A stretch of DNA of 33,270 nucleotides, taken from Fragilaria radians (taxonomy: Eukaryota; Bacillariophyta; Fragilariophyceae; Fragilariales; Fragilariaceae). The notes beneath the pieces were generated by a model. It made no database searches. It was not told the DNA's origin and saw nothing but the letters and a program-made list of their open reading frames with translations. Positions 10,355 through 20,986 of this stretch are shown here, piece after piece. Both the position numbers and the translations under genes were made by a program. The number at the start of each line of letters is the position of its first letter. Position 1 is the first letter of the stretch. The DNA lies in NCBI GenBank assembly GCA_900642245.1, contig CAAAJI010000033.1, positions 130,862 to 164,131 on the forward strand, written 5' to 3'.

Positions 10355-11269
10355 AACTAATATCTCCTACATTTTAGAAACTTAACATGCGAAAGTGGCT
10401 TTCCTTTGATGGGGGTCATCACGTCAAAGTGTTATCCACATTTTCGCAGAGATCACTTTTCGTCGATTAGGAGTTGTAGGATCAAATTTGCTATAATAGC
10501 AGAGCTCAAAATATCGTTTCATTCTAAAGTTTTGTAACCTCAGCATTTTACTTTGCAGAACCTCAGAGATCGAAAAGTTACGAAAATGCTGCAGGTAAAT
10601 CGCAACACTAGTTGTCAGAAAGGATTTTGTGCACCTGTGCTTACTGTAACGAATCCTAGCGTATGCATGGTTTCCTTTCACTTCAAATTTCCCTCACAAA
10701 CTTATTTCTTATGCCTAATCAATTAAGTGTTCCTACTGGAATTTAAGGATCAAGGATTTAGCTAGATATCAATAACTTAGTATTTATTCAGAGTCAATGA
10801 GTGATTTAATCTCGTGTACTTTACTTAGTCGTCTCACGCCTCGTTTCTTATCGATTCGATTCTATCTCAACGTGACGTAGGCTCCGACGTTATAACGTGA
10901 AAATGATAGAACGTATAGGGTGTGGAAGGGATTGATTGTGATGAATATGTTGATTCCTGAACAGGCAATGCATAGCTTCGTTGCATCAGAAAGTGCCATA
11001 TAATATATGCATATTTAAATAGGTGTACCAAACATAATTGCTTTTCCATCATCAGGATGATGAGCACTGCATTCATGCCCAAAATAGAAAAGCAGGCCAT
11101 TCGAGTCTTTTGACCTTCGCTTCGAGAAGCATAGCACTTCACAATTCAGGACTTGTTCCCTGATAATTGATGCCCATGTATCCAATTCCTAAAATTGTCA
11201 GCAGGATATTGATTCCTCCTTTTCCTCTGATGTTATGACAATCCTGTGTTTATCCCCACTCTTGACCTC
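10355..11269. other. Convergent intergenic region
   Basis: About 0.9 kb between the 3' ends of the coiled-coil gene (plus) and the TilS gene (minus). Stops occur in all frames. Short open frames at 10424-10681 and 10867-11142 on the minus strand have no recognisable content. No RNA gene or repeat was noticed. Confidence 0.55.
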
Positions 11270-13177
11270 TTAGAGATTATCCATGGGAACTGTGATTTGA
11301 ACTCCATTCGATAAAGTTGTCCGGTCCTCGCTGGTACCGGTGGGTCGAAACGACGAGTTGATGTGCCATGTGTCGCGAATATACAAAGCCAGCACAACAT
11401 CTTCCATTGGCTGACGAAGGATAATGGCAGGAACTTGGTCGCGTAGATGTAACGGAACTCTTTGTCCCCGTAGGAAATCCTGAATCCGAATGGGCCTTTG
11501 TTTCCAGGAAGGCCAAAAGAGCGTTTGCTTTACGCCATTGTCATGATTCCTTTGTTCCAAGGAACCAACTGTCCCAAGAATAATCGATGATTCATGAGGT
11601 AGGGATTCCAAGAAGAATACTAACGAGGAGTCATTTACTACATCACTTTTCTGTGAGACATGCCATGTTAGGATCTTTTCATCAGAAATTTGGTTGCAAA
11701 TTTGGTTATGTGCCTCAAGGGATAGGACTGTACCCTTTCGCATACATATCCATTTATCTTGAATAGGAAGTTCCCATTGAGTATTACTCGAATAGTGTTC
11801 TAATTGATTGCATATTCTTTGCAACTGATCGTAAGAGAAAGGGATACCACGAAGCCCAGACCACATGTGCAAGGCTTCTCGATGCACAAGGGTCATGGTA
11901 ATGGTTGAATTATCATGAGAATTAATGGGTAAATGAAAATAGTCTGTATTTGTAAATTGTTGTAGATATGCCTTGGCTCGTTCTTGTAAATCCATACGGA
12001 GTTCAATGGATTGTTGCGACAAATTCTCTAGACGTTTCTGTAGTAGTGCCTCTGACCCAAGAATATCAACCAAAAGTGGGATCAATTCATTTCGAACTCG
12101 ATTACGTTTGTATTTGTCAGATGCATTAGAGGCATCTTCTCGCCATGTTAGGCTTTGATGTATCAAGAATTGTTGAATGTCTTCTTTACTAACACCCAAG
12201 AAAGGACGTCCCCAGAGTGCCCGAGGCATGTCAGGAAATTTAGTAACGTAATCCATGCCAACCAGATTGGTTATATGGACACCACGAAGTATCTTCAAAC
12301 ATAGAGTTTCCATCGAATCATCTCTGTGGTGTGCAGTAAGGATGAAACCTCGTTCAGATGTCTCCGACAAATGACGAACCAAGATTTCGTACGATTGCAA
12401 TCGGCGCCAAGTGCGGGCTGTTTCTTGTGAGAAGGAAGAAGTTGTCGAATTCCAAGTACGTATATGTAAGGGAATCTTCAATTGATGGCACAAGTCTACA
12501 ACAAACTGTCGATCTCCGTCACTTTCGATTCCTCGTTGCTGATGATCAAAGTGAACTGCAATAAGTTGTAAATGGGGTATTCTCAATTGTACAAGTGCAT
12601 GCAAAAGTCCCACAGAGTCACTTCCTCCACTGACACCAATAAGAGCAACAATATTTTGATTGGATTCGAAATATGGCATTAGAGTATGGACAAAAGTCTC
12701 ACGTATACGATCCAGAAAAGAGGCAGGATCGAATGTAGGGACCATGGAAATCCCATGAGGAGTATTACCCGAGTCCTCCTCCTGTGCCATCGCTGTCGTT
12801 AATTCTTCATTGCTATCATTTTGAACAGCACGATGTAAAACTTCTTGAACAGGGGTAACGAAAAGAGACTGATCATCTTCATGTTGGAATTCTCCATTGG
12901 AGAATGCTGCATAAGACGATGATATCCAACGTTGATGTCTCGTTGCTGTTACTGTTGTTTTTGTTGCTCCTCCACCTAACCAATACATCCAGGAAGTTTT
13001 CATCGTTCTAGATGACTTTTTGGATGCTAGTGTCATAGAGAAGTGCCGTTCGCTGTTTAGGTATTGGAGGGATGATCGTCGGAACATGATCCTTGTCGAC
13101 GACAAGCCCAGTGTTCTGTCGGTTAGAATGATACCACCGCTACAAACACGGCGTGCCCACAATCGGAAGCTGTACAT
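11270..13177 (-). CDS. tilS: tRNA(Ile)-lysidine synthase, organelle-targeted
   Basis: This intronless gene encodes 635 residues. TilS uses ATP and lysine to change C34 of tRNA-Ile(CAU) to lysidine, so that the tRNA reads AUA and is charged with isoleucine. Visible motifs are the PP-loop SGGSDS (183-188), HFDHQQRG (209-216), the AHHRDDSMET stretch (282-291), RPFLGVSKEDI (324-334) and WREDASNASDKYKRNR (345-360). The end (RIQDFLRGQRVPLHLRDQVP and onward) fits the C-terminal TilS domain, so the enzyme looks complete. Bacterial TilS is about 430 residues; here about 170 extra residues precede the PP-loop. The first 35 are rich in R, S and L and poor in acidic residues, as in a mitochondrial presequence. 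No clear ER signal peptide, expected for a diatom plastid protein, is seen. Lysidine formation is a bacterial and organellar reaction, so import into mitochondrion or plastid is expected; mitochondrion is my preference but uncertain. Start: ATG at 13175-13177. Confidence 0.93.
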   Translation of the reverse strand: MYSFRLWARRVCSGGIILTDRTLGLSSTRIMFRRSSLQYLNSERHFSMTLASKKSSRTMKTSWMYWLGGGATKTTVTATRHQRWISSSYAAFSNGEFQHEDDQSLFVTPVQEVLHRAVQNDSNEELTTAMAQEEDSGNTPHGISMVPTFDPASFLDRIRETFVHTLMPYFESNQNIVALIGVSGGSDSVGLLHALVQLRIPHLQLIAVHFDHQQRGIESDGDRQFVVDLCHQLKIPLHIRTWNSTTSSFSQETARTWRRLQSYEILVRHLSETSERGFILTAHHRDDSMETLCLKILRGVHITNLVGMDYVTKFPDMPRALWGRPFLGVSKEDIQQFLIHQSLTWREDASNASDKYKRNRVRNELIPLLVDILGSEALLQKRLENLSQQSIELRMDLQERAKAYLQQFTNTDYFHLPINSHDNSTITMTLVHREALHMWSGLRGIPFSYDQLQRICNQLEHYSSNTQWELPIQDKWICMRKGTVLSLEAHNQICNQISDEKILTWHVSQKSDVVNDSSLVFFLESLPHESSIILGTVGSLEQRNHDNGVKQTLFWPSWKQRPIRIQDFLRGQRVPLHLRDQVPAIILRQPMEDVVLALYIRDTWHINSSFRPTGTSEDRTTLSNGVQITVPMDNL

Positions 13178-14807
13178 CGGTAATTTTTTCTTTTGTTGTA
13201 CCAGAATGCGAAACCCAATGAGGATGATGATAAGGTGTTCTCTAAGCCGCTGTTGCGGACTTGATAGTGGATGTTACTAATTGTAAGGAATTCATTTACT
13301 GTTGAAATCACTAGTAAAACAGTGTTACTGAAATAATCGACACTATTATTGGCAAGATGTACAACATTTACATTTTTGACGAGATGAAAAAATAAATAAA
13401 CATGTATTCAATCACCTTAGCACAAAAGACTTCCCGAGCTCTTTAAGAACTTTAACTTTGTGTCAAAGATAATGCCAGAGGGAATATGCATTTCCTCTAT
13501 GGCTCTACTGTTGTTGAAGGGTAAAGATTAGCGCCAGAAACTACTCTTGGTATAAGGCCAATGGAGACAAAAAAAGGAAGAAATACTTACAATGATATTC
13601 AAAAAAACAGAATTGAGATATTGAACAATTTACTTCTTGAACCTATTTCTAGAACACTTTGAAACTAATGCTATCCAATTGACAACCTTTGATATCTTTG
13701 ACTACATTTCTGAGTATAAAAAAAGACAATAACGAGGACTCAAGACTCAAGTTCATCACTTTCAAATTCCTCTACACGAACTCTTACTTTTGAGCATGTG
13801 CCACCAGATTCTCCGGACAAAAGAGGGAACATTGCATTTTGGATAGTTGGAATGCTGTAATGAAGCATACCATTAATGCTTATCAAGAGTTTTTGACAAA
13901 AGAGGACACAAGATAATGTTATAGACATACTCTACATTAAATTATAAATTCACATTGTGTCTTTTCATCACTCAAGAATAGAGCAGAATTTATCGCAATC
14001 TGAACATTATTGATAAATCAGGACAACCTATAAGCTTATCTAAATCTAAGCATGATTGACAAATCAGGACAACCTATAAGTTTTAAGCAATTCAGCAAGA
14101 AAACCGTATATCAGTGTCGGAACCTATGGCTGACTTTTAGAATATACGTTTGTACAATTAATTCAATCGCTCCGTGAACTAGATGTGTAAAGGGGGGAAA
14201 TATCGGAGATTTCATGGAGCATAACAAAAAAGGGAACTCTAGCCAAAAGAATAACACCAGACGGCTTCAAGGAAATATAAACTGGAATCAAACTTCAAAA
14301 AGGCTGCACATAATGGAAACAGTGTATAGACCATGCATCTGTGACACCATGAGTATACTCATGTATAACTGCAGCAAAAGGTATGGAACATCCAGACAAA
14401 CGTTTATATATCACTGTCCAATTCATATCCTGATAGATCGGAAGAGATTTGTCGAAGAAGCAAAATAAGAATTTTTGTAAAAAATATTTCAAGCAAAAGA
14501 CGAGAAGTGATAGAAAGTGTTTTGCATAAAGACATATAAGATACAAGTAGAATATTACGGAAAGGTCAGTATTGTTATGTTTATGATTTTCTAATGAGAA
14601 TTATGAATAATACAATTGATGCCTTAGCTCTCTATTCAAAGTATGCTAGACGCCTCGAATCAAGTAAATAGATTCTATGAGTGATGAAATGTGATCTATA
14701 GATTATTAACGCTTGTATTCCAATAAGCTGTAGTTTCTGTGATCGAAAGTATCCGTGTTTTATGCATTAGCTTTACCTTTGTCATTCATGCACTATTTAC
14801 AAGATTT
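13178..14807. other. Gene-free stretch with a short direct repeat
   Basis: About 1.6 kb upstream of TilS and downstream of receptor copy A. It should hold the TilS promoter. I find no coding sequence; the short open frames at 13740-13928 and 14214-14546 have no recognisable content. A 25-bp direct repeat is listed separately. Confidence 0.55.
14010..14080. repeat. 25-bp direct repeat, 46-bp period
   Basis: TTGAYAAATCAGGACAACCT followed by ATAAG occurs at 14010-14034 and 14056-14080, with one difference (T/C at the fifth base). Between the two lies 21 bp of unrelated sequence. It is probably a local duplication; no function is seen. Confidence 0.7.
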
Positions 14808-16468
14808 TGCTTCTGGAACACCATCCTAAAAAAGAAACTTGCATCGCGCCAATGTCATAATGGAGTCAACACATGCTCACAAAGGTAGAATAAATACTAC
14901 CATGTACGGCAATCTCAATAATCCTTCCTTTGCCCTTACCAATCCCAAACTGGCCTAGAGATCCAGAATGAGAAAATTCATCATCTCAACTTATTTTTCT
15001 TTCAAGATTTGATATTCTTCAACCGATAAGGTGAGAGAAACGATATAAGGATCTATTAGGCTGAAGATTTGTCAATCATGAATGTTTTGATTAGGGGCAA
15101 CCATATCGCCGTATGGCCCTGGATACATTTCATCCTCTCTTTTGGCTGGAGACAATTTATTTTCTTGTGATATATATTAAGAAATAATTGAGAAACAAAA
15201 ATGAGTTTGAATTTCTGCATTGCCAAGTAACAGCAAGGGATCACATACTAGTATTGGAAGAGTTCTTATTCGTATTCGAATTCCAAATGTCGTTGATCTT
15301 AGATATTGAAATTCGGCTTCCTAAAGTGATACTCTGTTCGCGCTTACGAAAGCAATAACAACAGAAAGAAAGGGCTTTGCGAATCTTTCCCTTTGCCGAA
15401 GATCGCATGCGGACAAAGATAACAAAGAACCAAAAGCCTTGTAATGGCTCACATAGCACGGATAGAAAATCTAGCACAAAGTGCGACCAGTTGAATGCAT
15501 GAGTTATGGACCATACAATAGAAGGTACCCAAGTGATTAGAAAAGCTACCGAGTAAAGAATGGCTTGTTCACCTACTCGCATCACAGTCTTTCGGCTTCG
15601 AGGGTTACTTTCAGTTGTATATCGATCCATTCGACTGTGAGTCTTCCAAACTTCATAAGCAATACAGCCCATTGAATATATACAAACAAAAATGCAAATA
15701 CAAAGCGGTACATGGAATAATGAGAGTGACACAATCCAAGCTTTGTTACCTCGATCGCATGGGACTCCTGTTAAAAAGTAACTACTTCCATCGCAATCAA
15801 CCGGGTCTCCGATGATCCAGCATACAGGTCCTGTATAGTTGTATAATTTCAAAGGAATTAGTGATGCCGCAGAAAAAAAAGAGAAAATCAAAACTATTGC
15901 ATGTATCCGATGCTCAATGACCGCAAGCTTCCGGTTCGTCCATTTGTATTTAATTACTAATAGAAAATAAAAGGCGATACAGCTATTGTACAAAGGCGCA
16001 CCAACCGCAAGCTGGAGAAGGAAGCCTTGAATATCGCAGGTTGTTTTATTCCCCGCGCTCATGGGACCATATCCGATTGGACTTGCCCAAGTCGACGTGA
16101 ACCATGCCATGGCAGCGAAAAGGTCAAAGAATGTCATATACAGTATTGTTCTTTCAATCGAATTCAACTCTCGTTTCTTTTTTCTATCGCAATAGATCAC
16201 ATAAATGACAAATAAACTCGAAGGAATGGATATTGCTGCGGCACATTTTGGCGTTACGGCAATAATCCAGTCAAATCTGGGCCAACGCAATGCTGGATCA
16301 CTCATAGTGGGCTGGATGGCAACAATCGTTTGATTAAAAGAGTTGTTTCTAATATTTGAATGGCTCCGAAAAGCATTTAAGATGACCCTATCATCACTTA
16401 TCAAACGGCGTTTCCCAACTGAAGCTTATTTTGTCAAATGCAAGGTTGATATTGGAATTGCCCTCTGC
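14808..16468. repeat. Duplicated segment, copy A
   Basis: This segment, containing receptor copy A with its 3' flank and start of its 5' flank, is repeated in the same orientation at 21458-23125. The match starts at TGCTTCTGGAAC and ends in GATATTGGAATTGCCCT plus a few bases. The coding part is most alike; the 3' flank has substitutions and small indels. Weaker matching continues upstream of the gene to about 17142 (for example TTCAAATGCA near 16613 and GGCCAGATCCAGAG at 16961-16974). Confidence 0.93.
15241..16305 (-). CDS. Seven-transmembrane receptor, copy A (cAMP-receptor-like)
   Basis: This intronless gene encodes 354 residues. The chosen start is the ATG at 16303-16305 (MSDPAL), shared by both copies; the frame is open upstream but has no ATG there. 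Seven hydrophobic segments lie at about 14-37, 54-73, 94-118, 130-152, 190-216, 248-270 and 275-297. The TM3 start CDIQGFLLQ, the cysteine-rich second outer loop (PVCWI...DCDG), and the TM7 end EPLQGFWFF followed by a basic tail resemble the Dictyostelium cAMP-receptor-like and related secretin/adhesion-like receptors, so a G-protein-coupled receptor at the plasma membrane is likely. NKT (about 85-90) and NYT (about 155) are possible N-glycosylation sites. A basic, Ser-rich C-terminal tail with CCYCF could be palmitoylated and phosphorylated. Ligand and G protein are unknown. It differs from copy B at 16 of 354 residues (about 95.5% identity), with conservative changes spread over the protein. 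Confidence 0.9.
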   Translation of the reverse strand: MSDPALRWPRFDWIIAVTPKCAAAISIPSSLFVIYVIYCDRKKKRELNSIERTILYMTFFDLFAAMAWFTSTWASPIGYGPMSAGNKTTCDIQGFLLQLAVGAPLYNSCIAFYFLLVIKYKWTNRKLAVIEHRIHAIVLIFSFFSAASLIPLKLYNYTGPVCWIIGDPVDCDGSSYFLTGVPCDRGNKAWIVSLSLFHVPLCICIFVCIYSMGCIAYEVWKTHSRMDRYTTESNPRSRKTVMRVGEQAILYSVAFLITWVPSIVWSITHAFNWSHFVLDFLSVLCEPLQGFWFFVIFVRMRSSAKGKIRKALSFCCYCFRKREQSITLGSRISISKINDIWNSNTNKNSSNTSM

Positions 16469-17716
16469 AATCAGCAACCATAAAGTTAAGGAAGTTTATA
16501 TTCTCTTTATCGAACGATTTAAGTTATAGGCGTTATATACTTAGCGACGAAAACTCGGAAGTGTCACGCAACTTTCCATTGTTTCTCATTCATTTTCACA
16601 GAAATATAGTATTCAAATGCATAAAATATGTCGATAAATGTTACAGATTTATGTATGACCCCAACATTTATTTTTTAATGACTCGCAAGGTAATTCACAC
16701 CTACGGACGGTAGAAAGAGACTAAATTACAGTAAAACCATCTCCCCAATTCTTTTGGCGATGATACAGCAGGTGACGTCTGTTACCACGCAAAGAGACTG
16801 CAATATTCAATTCAAGATCATTGCAAACATCTAGCAACATTCTAATCAAGATCATTGCAATGAGATAGCAATGTTTGTGCAGAGTTCCCTAATTTTCTTC
16901 ATTGGACAATTTCATGTTTGCACAAAATGAGAAAAGAGATTGTGAGTCTCCACATGCTTGGGCCAGATCCAGAGATGACAATAGAAATGAAGAAGGATTA
17001 ACATTTGATGATTGCAATGCAGAAGGAAGGTTAACTGTTTCTAAAGCAATTGTTGTGAGCTTATGGAAATAGAAGTTCAGTTATGTTGGACCAATTCCTT
17101 AAATGTCATCCTTTACTGTTCCTCCTCTCATCTCAGATTATCATGCTCAGCAGAACTGAGGCTACTGAAGAAAGGCTGATGAAGCATGAGATTGACAAAA
17201 TTTTGAAACTTCTTGATTGTTCAATTTTGCTGAGACTAGCCTTTACAGAAGATTAAGTGCAAAAACGTGACACTACAAGCAGTGATAAAAATATACGGGC
17301 AAAGTCTGTTAGAGCAGCCTTTCTGTAACAATTTTTCTTATGTCAGTGCAGCTGGGTTTGTGATTCCTCAACTGTACCTGGTTCTGTGATGGTGACTGAA
17401 TAACAATGTGATTGTGATATTCAGGGAAGTACTTATGGTATACAAAGGTTAAGTGAAGCACAACAGTAAGGGATTTACTGCTTGATCTGTGAAAGTGGGT
17501 AGCATACTTGTGATGCTTCCTGCAAATGAAACTCATTTGAGACATTTAGAAGTGTTTTGAAGCAGCAAATGGAGCACTTCAACATAGAAATTACGACAAT
17601 ATCATTTTGAAATAACAAATGAAGTGACATTTTGTACAAAGTTTGATCAAGTTGTTTAAACGCTGAAAATATCTTATCTTTACTCAAAGCAACAGGCCTT
17701 TTGACAATTGCCTCTT
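16306..17716. other. Upstream flank of receptor A, no gene
   Basis: This should hold the promoter of receptor A. Up to about 17142 it shows patches of decayed similarity to 23031-23730 upstream of receptor B, so it belongs to the same duplication. From about 17160 the similarity stops, and the region towards 17717 has no recognisable protein; it may include the downstream end of the minus-strand Ty3/Gypsy element. Confidence 0.5.
16812..16860. repeat. 15-bp direct repeat, 34-bp period
   Basis: TCAAGATCATTGCAA occurs at 16812-16826 and again at 16846-16860, upstream of receptor A. I did not find it upstream of receptor B. It could be a local duplication or a pair of binding sites. Confidence 0.55.
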
Positions 17717-18182
17717 CTAGACATGTTGGTTACGCTTGGAATTCTCTCCTTTCTTATTGAGATCTGTGACACGTTGTTTTTTTAGTTTAATATATTCCCA
17801 ATTGGCAGTGTGTTGTATGCAAAAGATCATATCTCTTCCAGGCACAAGCTGTCCTGCTTTGAATGCTTGTACAAAAGGTGGATCTAACAGCAAAAGTAGT
17901 TGCACTTAAGATTCCTTCCCAAGCATCATCTTCATCCAGATAGTTACTTTCTAGCTCAAATGTTCGGATGATGTTCCCAATGACTTGTTGAACTCTCTCC
18001 ACAATTGCATTTGCTTGTGGGCTTCTAACCGTTATTGGTTTTCCTTTTATTCCATAATCATTTTTGATCATTGACTGGAAGTCTTTGCCTATAAACTCAC
18101 TATCTCTGTCATAAGTTATCTGCATTGGCCACGGATATCTTGAGAACCATTCTTTTTCAGCTATGTTGGCTACAGTTATGTA
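17717..18182 (-). pseudogene. Ty3/Gypsy integrase, N-terminally truncated
   Basis: The second half of a retroviral-type integrase core. It contains ITYDRDSEFIGKDFQ, PITVRSPQANAIVERVQQVIGN and an aligned region to about 17787, then a frame change and VPGRDMIFCIQHTANWEYIK (the usual LVFGRDMI segment) down to 17717. The second Asp (YDRD) and the Glu (VERV) of the DDE triad are visible, about 36 residues apart. The HHCC zinc-binding domain and the first Asp are absent. The integrase frame begins at about 18182, immediately after the protease fragment, where RT and RNase H should have been. The frameshift near 17880 shows it is dead. Confidence 0.85.
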
Positions 18183-18319
18183 GTTACTAGGCTCTGGTTA
18201 ATCATGGTTGCTGCACTCCCTGAGTCAAGTAAGATTCTCATGCTTTTCCTGAGGATTGGGTATTTACATCCCTTTATGGTGGCTATACATCCTATTGTAA
18301 TTGATGATAATTGCTCCAT
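18176..18319 (-). pseudogene. Ty3/Gypsy aspartic protease fragment
   Basis: A 47-residue frame running from the ATG at 18317-18319. It contains ILLDSGSAATMINQSLV, with LLDSGS as the retropepsin active site, and the preceding strand ITIGCIATIKG. It ends at TAA 18176-18178, within a few bases of where the integrase frame starts. Only the N-terminal half of the protease is left; the flap, the ILG segment and everything up to mid-integrase are missing. Confidence 0.75.
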
Positions 18320-18419
18320 TTTAGACTTTTACTAGGTCTAAGTAATGTTGCCGTGGAAATAAAGTATTTGTAACAGTTTCTATTACAAATTATTGGTCCC
18401 ACGGGTGTCGGTCAAGCAG

Positions 18420-19622
18420 ATTCATTGCCAGAGGATTCTTCTCCTGGATTGTTGCCTTCTTCTCCAGTCAACTCTCCATGGTCCTTCAACCAATTAAGCT
18501 TCTTCTGGTATTCCACCTCCTCAGCACTAACATCAGAGCTGTTGTTGATTTTCTATTTAGGTTTATTCTTAGGAGCACAGATGCCTTGAACTGACATTTT
18601 AGCATCACTTTCGCTCTCGGTTGCCACAATTTTCTTGCGCTTCTCTGGCTTCTTGTTTCCATCTAACTTGGCTTACTCTCCCTTGATAACAGAGGCATAC
18701 ATCTCCAGAATCTTCTTCTTGGATGATGTCTTGGCTAGCCAGATGATCTCCTGGCGGAGATTCTGGTTTGGAAAATTGAGTTTGCTGGCCTTTGGGGCGT
18801 GATTCGTGGCTTTTGCCCAATATTTTAGTGTATAGCAGTCTGTTGTATTGTGTGTAGGGTTATACCCATGTTCAATAAAGTAGTGTGTGGCATCACGTTT
18901 CTGCTTTTGCTTGGTTCTGTGCTGTTCTTGGCAGCTAACCTTTTCATAATTCTGTGACTTTGGCTGCTCTCCTCCCTGGATGGTCTTTCCACGGCAATTT
19001 TGCTTTGTTCAATCATTTCACATGCTTCAATCAACTTGCCCCGTGACTGAAGAGTGGGGATGTAGCTGTCTAGATCAAACTTGGCCCTCCATATGACTGG
19101 AAGAGGCCATTCCATAAGCCCAATAAGTTCAATTTCTGAAAACTTGGAGGCTTCTGTTGCAGTGGGAAAGAGAGGTAAGGCATTGTTTAAACGGTTGATT
19201 GAAGCAGCCATCTGTCTTGTAGTCAACTCTACCGGTTGAAACATCTTCCTGGTCATCCAAAGTTGAGTTTCCAATGCCGGATGCGGAAAAACTGTCTCTA
19301 TTACTGCATTCAAGGCTTGGCTGACGTGTTCTACACTAATTGGACTTGGCTGACCTGCTGTTCTGTCATCTTGGAGGGCTGTCTCAAATGCAGCTACATT
19401 CTCTCCATGCACCAAGGCTCTCACTGTAGAGGCCCTATCAATGCCACCCGCCATAGAATTCTGAGTCCAGATCTCCTCCAAGTCTCTCAGCATATCTATC
19501 CATTCCTGGTGAGTGCCCTCTTTGAATTTCCTGACATAATTCTTGTACTTGGTAGTTTCTATAGGTTGTTCAACCCTGGTCTTCAAGTCAAATGCAATGA
19601 ACATCCCGTTTTCGTCTTCCAT
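18420..19622 (-). pseudogene. Ty3/Gypsy-like gag
   Basis: The first frame, from ATG at 19620-19622 to 18825, encodes 265 residues with a helical capsid-like region (EWIDMLRDLEEIWTQN; TRQMAASINRLNNALPLFP; LIGLMEWPLPVIWRAKFD). Near 18905 the reading frame changes, and the C-terminal part continues (HYFIEHGYNPTHNTTDCYTL), which resembles a zinc knuckle that has lost its first Cys. A Lys-rich stretch and a tail of Gln/Glu-rich sequence to about 18420 follow, with two stops. Stops and shifts make this a pseudogene, though the first 265 codons are intact. It is the upstream part of the same minus-strand element as the protease and integrase pieces. A Gag role is inferred from position and composition. 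Confidence 0.75.
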
Positions 19623-20755
19623 CTTGGCTGTCTTCTAAGGAATCAGCGGGAGAACAGGAAGCAAATGACCCAACTTCTTTACTCTTGGAATCTTTGTATG
19701 CATACTTAACATCTCCTTTTGTTGTTGGATCTTACTCTTCCAAAAGAGCTCCTTAAACGGTGTAATCTTTATCTTCTTCAGTAGCACGTAGATGCTATAA
19801 ATTTATAATGCAGTATGCCACTAATTAGGCCTGTAGAAAGTATCCTTACGTGGTATAGGCGATAGAAGTGTAATTTGATTAATTATAATACTTTTTAGTT
19901 GTAGAACTTAACTGATTCAATCCCTCCAAGGATTCAATCTTGATCACTGAAATTTCTAGTTAATCTGGAGTGCACTTTGGCACTTGTAAATAAGGTATAT
20001 TTTTGGTAGACCGTTTTAACCGCACTGTTAGCTTAGTTAAATGACCTATGGGTTTTGTTAGTGCATTAAATAATTTGATGTCGGACCTTCTTGTCTAGTC
20101 CAACTGTTTAAGTAAGCATATTTCATTTGCCTTACGTAATTCTTACGGTAAACTATTCTGAGGTTAGTGGGTTCAAACCGCCCTAATATGTTTCCTTTTA
20201 TTCTTTGCCGTCCACATATTGTAGAAGAAAGAAGACGTTATCACTGTCAATCATACTTTGAGTATAGCAGCATTTCCTTATTCCTAGTTTTGGTCCAAAT
20301 AGTTACCTATGCTAGTGTCTTTAGTAAAAAAGCAGTTGTGATGCTTTGTTACCTGAAAATAATTGTCATGCACATATCCAAATTTTCAATGTAAAATCAT
20401 CGCCTCAAACTCCAAGATGCCTTGGTCTATACAATTCTAGAATTTATTTGATTTAGAAAGGGATACCATAGCTCACGAAGAAACTATTCATTTTATTTTT
20501 AAAAGAAAGCAAAAAAGGATATGGTTATGAGATGAAAGTGCAGATTTAGCTCAGGGCAATTCTTATTTTCAAACAAGTAGCACTGACCTACCTTGACTGA
20601 AGGATCAAGAAGATAATACCTAACACAATAGGTTGTGAACAATAGCAGTTTAGTGATCAAATACTAAACTAAGAGATTTGTGTATATGCACCTATATAAG
20701 GAGACGTCTTGTACCGCTAGTGTATAGAAAATTAAAGTAAATTCTTGGGCAAAAC
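19623..20755. other. Region upstream of Ty3/Gypsy gag
   Basis: This should contain the 5' LTR of the minus-strand element and, on the plus strand, the leader of the gag fragment at 20756. I could not define LTR ends by eye. A tRNA T-arm-like sequence at about 20169-20184 lacks an A-box and is not called. TATATAAG at 20693-20700 is listed separately. Confidence 0.4.
20693..20700 (+). promoter_or_regulatory. TATA-like box before gag fragment
   Basis: TATATAAG lies 56 bp upstream of the ATG of the plus-strand gag fragment. It could be the TATA box of an LTR promoter, but no LTR was identified and the spacing to the gag start is short. Confidence 0.3.
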
Positions 20756-20986
20756 ATGAGCGTGCAAACGCTTGTAGAGAGGCTCCATGAACTCAACAGA
20801 TACTTACTTTACATCCCTGAAGAGAATTCAAAGCAGCTTGATCAAGACAAAATCATTGAAATTGTGCATCAGATAAAGGCACCAGAGTGGCATGCCGCCA
20901 TGTTGGCGGCCAACATTGATATTTTTTCCATGACATTCAACACTCACCTTTCCATCAGTGTCGACTTGGTTGATTTGAATTATTGA
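20756..20986 (+). pseudogene. Ty3/Gypsy gag fragment (second element)
   Basis: A 76-residue frame from ATG 20756. LVERLHELNRYLLYIPEE followed by KIIEIVHQIKAPEWHAAMLA resembles the part of Ty3/Gypsy Gag in which a helix pair and a short loop precede a conserved P-x-x-W. The resemblance ends at about residue 62 (FSMTF), after which 14 unrelated residues lead to a stop. It is on the opposite strand to the gag at 18.4-19.6 kb and is a different lineage, so it is a separate, truncated insertion. Confidence 0.65.

Noticed and set aside
15615..15815. Plus-strand open frame opposite receptor A, almost identical to one at 22271-22471 opposite receptor B
   Set aside because: Its conservation follows from conservation of the receptor on the other strand; it has no protein features of its own.
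20117..20190. tRNA-like sequence with a T-loop (GGTTCAAACC) and 6 of 7 possible acceptor pairs
   Set aside because: No A-box, no convincing D-arm or anticodon arm, and the T-stem is imperfect. Probably chance.
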